Below, one piece after another: positions 54,861 to 56,287 of a DNA stretch of 56,287 nucleotides. The DNA lies in contig NZ_MVHH01000028.1 in assembly GCF_002086515.1 (NCBI RefSeq), positions 1 through 56,287 on the forward strand. Direction: 5' to 3'. The notes below the pieces were generated by a model. It saw only the letters and a list, made by a program, of their open reading frames with translations, had not been told where the DNA came from and made no database searches. The position numbers and the translations under genes were made by a program. Each line of letters opens with the position of its first letter. Within the stretch, counting starts at the first letter, position 1. This DNA is from Mycolicibacter arupensis. Lineage in GTDB: Bacteria > Actinomycetota > Actinomycetes > Mycobacteriales > Mycobacteriaceae.

Positions 54861-55520
54861 ATGAGCGACGAAGCCTTCACCCCCGCCCTGGGCCGCCTGG
54901 CGCCGGCCCGGTTCTTCGACTACGTGGTGGCCCTCACCCGTGAACGCCTGTGGCGGGGGCTGACCATCATGCACCTGGCGCCGCGGCCCGGCGAGACGAT
55001 CCTCGATGTGGGTTGCGGCACCGGATCATTGGCACTGCTGGCCGCTCGGGTGGAACCGCAGGCGACGATCGTGGGTCTGGATCCCGATCCCGAGATCTTG
55101 GCCGTGGCGCGGCACAAGGATGCGGAGTCCAAGTCAGCCGGCCGGGTGCGTTGGGTGACGGGAATGGGCGACGCCCTGGTGGAGTCGGTGGACGCGGAGT
55201 CGATGGACGGCGTGATGTCCAGCCTGGTGCTGCACCAGTGCCCGATGGACGTCAAGCGCGCCATTCTGGCGTCGATGTTTGCGGTGCTGCGGCCGGGCGG
55301 GAGGCTGGTGATCGCCGATTTCGGGTTGCAGCGGACTCCGCTGATGCGCCTGGCGTTTCGGTTCGTCCAGTTCGCCGACGGCAAGACCGACACCCAGCCC
55401 AACGCCGATGGAGTTATCCCGGAGCTGATTTCGGCCGCCGGTTTCACCGACGTCCGCGAAGCCGAGGTGGTGGCCACCATCAACGGGACGATCTCGATCT
55501 ATACCGCCCGCAAGCGGTGA
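54861..55520 (+). CDS. Class I SAM-dependent methyltransferase
   Basis: This 219-residue protein has the full SAM-binding set: motif I ILDVGCGTGSLALLA, acidic motif II IVGLDPDPEIL, and MDGVMSSLVLHQCP with LRPGGRLVIADFG as post-motifs. It resembles UbiE/phosphatidylethanolamine-type small-molecule methyltransferases, and the substrate is unknown. ATG 54861 is used; the longer frame is antisense to phoH. Its TGA abuts the convergent AraC stop, giving TGATCA. Confidence 0.88.
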   Translation: MSDEAFTPALGRLAPARFFDYVVALTRERLWRGLTIMHLAPRPGETILDVGCGTGSLALLAARVEPQATIVGLDPDPEILAVARHKDAESKSAGRVRWVTGMGDALVESVDAESMDGVMSSLVLHQCPMDVKRAILASMFAVLRPGGRLVIADFGLQRTPLMRLAFRFVQFADGKTDTQPNADGVIPELISAAGFTDVREAEVVATINGTISIYTARKR

Positions 55521-56195
55521 TCACGAGAGGGCCTGGCGCACCACCGCGGGCGTCAGGCCCATCATCTCGCGCATCTGCCGGGTGAAATGGGCCTGATCGG
55601 CGAAGCCAGCGGCGATCGCGGCCTGCGCCAACGGCATGCCCGATTGCAGGGCCTCGACGGCCCGGCGCAGCCGCGACCAGACCCGCCAGCGGGTGAGCGG
55701 CATCCCCAGTTCGCGGCGCGACAGCGCGCGCAGGCGCTGCGGCGAGAGACCGATTTCAGCGGCCAGGCCCGGCACCGAGATGCTGTCGTCGGCCAACAGG
55801 GCTAGGGCCGTCACCAGGCGCGGGTCCAGTTCCTGCGAGGGTCGGCGGCAGGCGGCCTCGACATCGGGTTCACGCAGCTCGCCCAGCTCCGGGGCGGCGG
55901 CGATCCCGGGGTCATAGCGTTGCCGCAGCTGGTCGGCGAACAGGCAGTGCGGCTCGATGAAATACGTGATCAGGTCACGGATGGCCAGGATGCGGTGCGG
56001 AGCCATCGGCGACACGACCAGTGCAGCGGCCTGATGATGGGCTCCGGCAAGGTCCACCATCGCCACTTCATCTTGCCCAGCGACCACGATCTGAAAGGCG
56101 CCGTGGCGGTGAATGGGGCCGCCGCCCCCTACCGGTCCGCGGTAGACGGCGTAGCCGTCGCTGATGCTCAGCGATGGGCGCTCAGTGTCCGTCAT
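55521..56195 (-). CDS. AraC family transcriptional regulator
   Basis: This 224-residue protein has an N-terminal cupin-like sensing domain ([20 protein letters not shown]) and a C-terminal AraC double HTH ([40 protein letters not shown]). It converges with the methyltransferase gene, and their stop codons touch. The ATG at 56195 lies inside the 3' end of the 13E12-like gene on the same strand (14-nt overlap), so it may be coupled to it. Confidence 0.88.
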   Translation of the reverse strand: MTDTERPSLSISDGYAVYRGPVGGGGPIHRHGAFQIVVAGQDEVAMVDLAGAHHQAAALVVSPMAPHRILAIRDLITYFIEPHCLFADQLRQRYDPGIAAAPELGELREPDVEAACRRPSQELDPRLVTALALLADDSISVPGLAAEIGLSPQRLRALSRRELGMPLTRWRVWSRLRRAVEALQSGMPLAQAAIAAGFADQAHFTRQMREMMGLTPAVVRQALS

Positions 56196-56287
56196 CGTCG
56201 TCGCTGGAGTCCTTGTCGCTCAAGAGTTTTTCGGGGTGGTGGTAGTGGTTGGTGCGGGGTTGGCCGTGGTCGAGGTGGGGTGGGGGC
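56182..56287 (-). CDS. 3' end of 13E12/DUF222-HNH protein, partial
   Basis: Only the last 34 codons are in the window, reading leftward from the edge to a TGA at 56182-56184. They include [19 protein letters not shown], which is the characteristic C-terminus of mycobacterial 13E12-repeat (DUF222) proteins with an HNH endonuclease domain. An acidic tail [12 protein letters not shown] follows. Members are multicopy in mycobacterial genomes and some are linked to mobile elements. The frame overlaps the araC start by 14 nt. Confidence 0.7.
   Translation of the reverse strand, partial: PPPHLDHGQPRTNHYHHPEKLLSDKDSSDDDDGH

Overview
The window is high-GC mycobacterial chromosome. It carries a PGRS glycine-rich repeat protein, two PPE proteins, the amino-sugar importer UspABC, a hemophore-like protein, a 13E12-type (DUF222/HNH) tail and many GTG/TTG starts. 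Gene order over much of it follows the M. tuberculosis backbone as I recall it (htpG; tldE/tldD-uspABC; Rv2325c-Rv2327; asnT-Rv2342-dnaG-dgt-Rv2345; glyS/smtB-zur; Rv2360c-uppS-recO/amiA2; era-Rv2366c-ybeY-phoH). Locus names were assigned from memory of these proteins and not by search. PGRS and PPE genes suggest a slow grower or a Mycolicibacter-type relative; the species cannot be fixed from this sequence.

Left part (1-16.5 kb). A PGRS protein runs off the left edge and begins with a signal peptide instead of a PE domain. Two tandem PPE-SVP genes and htpG follow on the minus strand. Next is a very large regulator (wHTH-BTAD-nucleotidyl cyclase-AAA ATPase-TPR-NTF2-like) that is split into two overlapping reading frames near 11,090. 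The TldE/TldD pair faces uspABC across a 33-bp gap.

Middle part (16.5-31 kb). uspABC is a sugar ABC importer. It converges on an ECF-type transporter (T protein plus an S-A-A fusion) that is divergent from a MarR regulator with an operator-like palindrome between them. An accessory signalling and lipid block follows: a GAF-GGDEF-EAL protein, a PAS protein, two overlapping TetR genes, a secreted phytase-like esterase, an acyl-CoA oxidase-like enzyme and a small conserved protein, up to tRNA-Asn.

Right part (31-56 kb). Here lie the housekeeping genes: dnaG, dgt, a TPM-domain membrane protein, glyS, the zinc regulators smtB-zur, uppS, recO, amiA2, era, a CNNM/CBS protein, ybeY and phoH. Two blocks look inserted into this backbone. 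One is a methyltransferase plus an exported GGX-repeat protein between uppS and recO, with hairpins after each gene. The other is hemophore, sseB, a Baeyer-Villiger-type monooxygenase, an SDR and a lipoprotein between amiA2 and era. The window ends in an AraC regulator whose start overlaps the tail of a 13E12-like gene.

The points most worth checking are the signal-peptide PGRS and GGX proteins, the split cyclase regulator, the five-copy 8-bp repeat over the dnaG stop codon, the 19-bp perfect palindrome in the glyS leader, and an interrupted 11-bp inverted repeat between era and the CBS gene.
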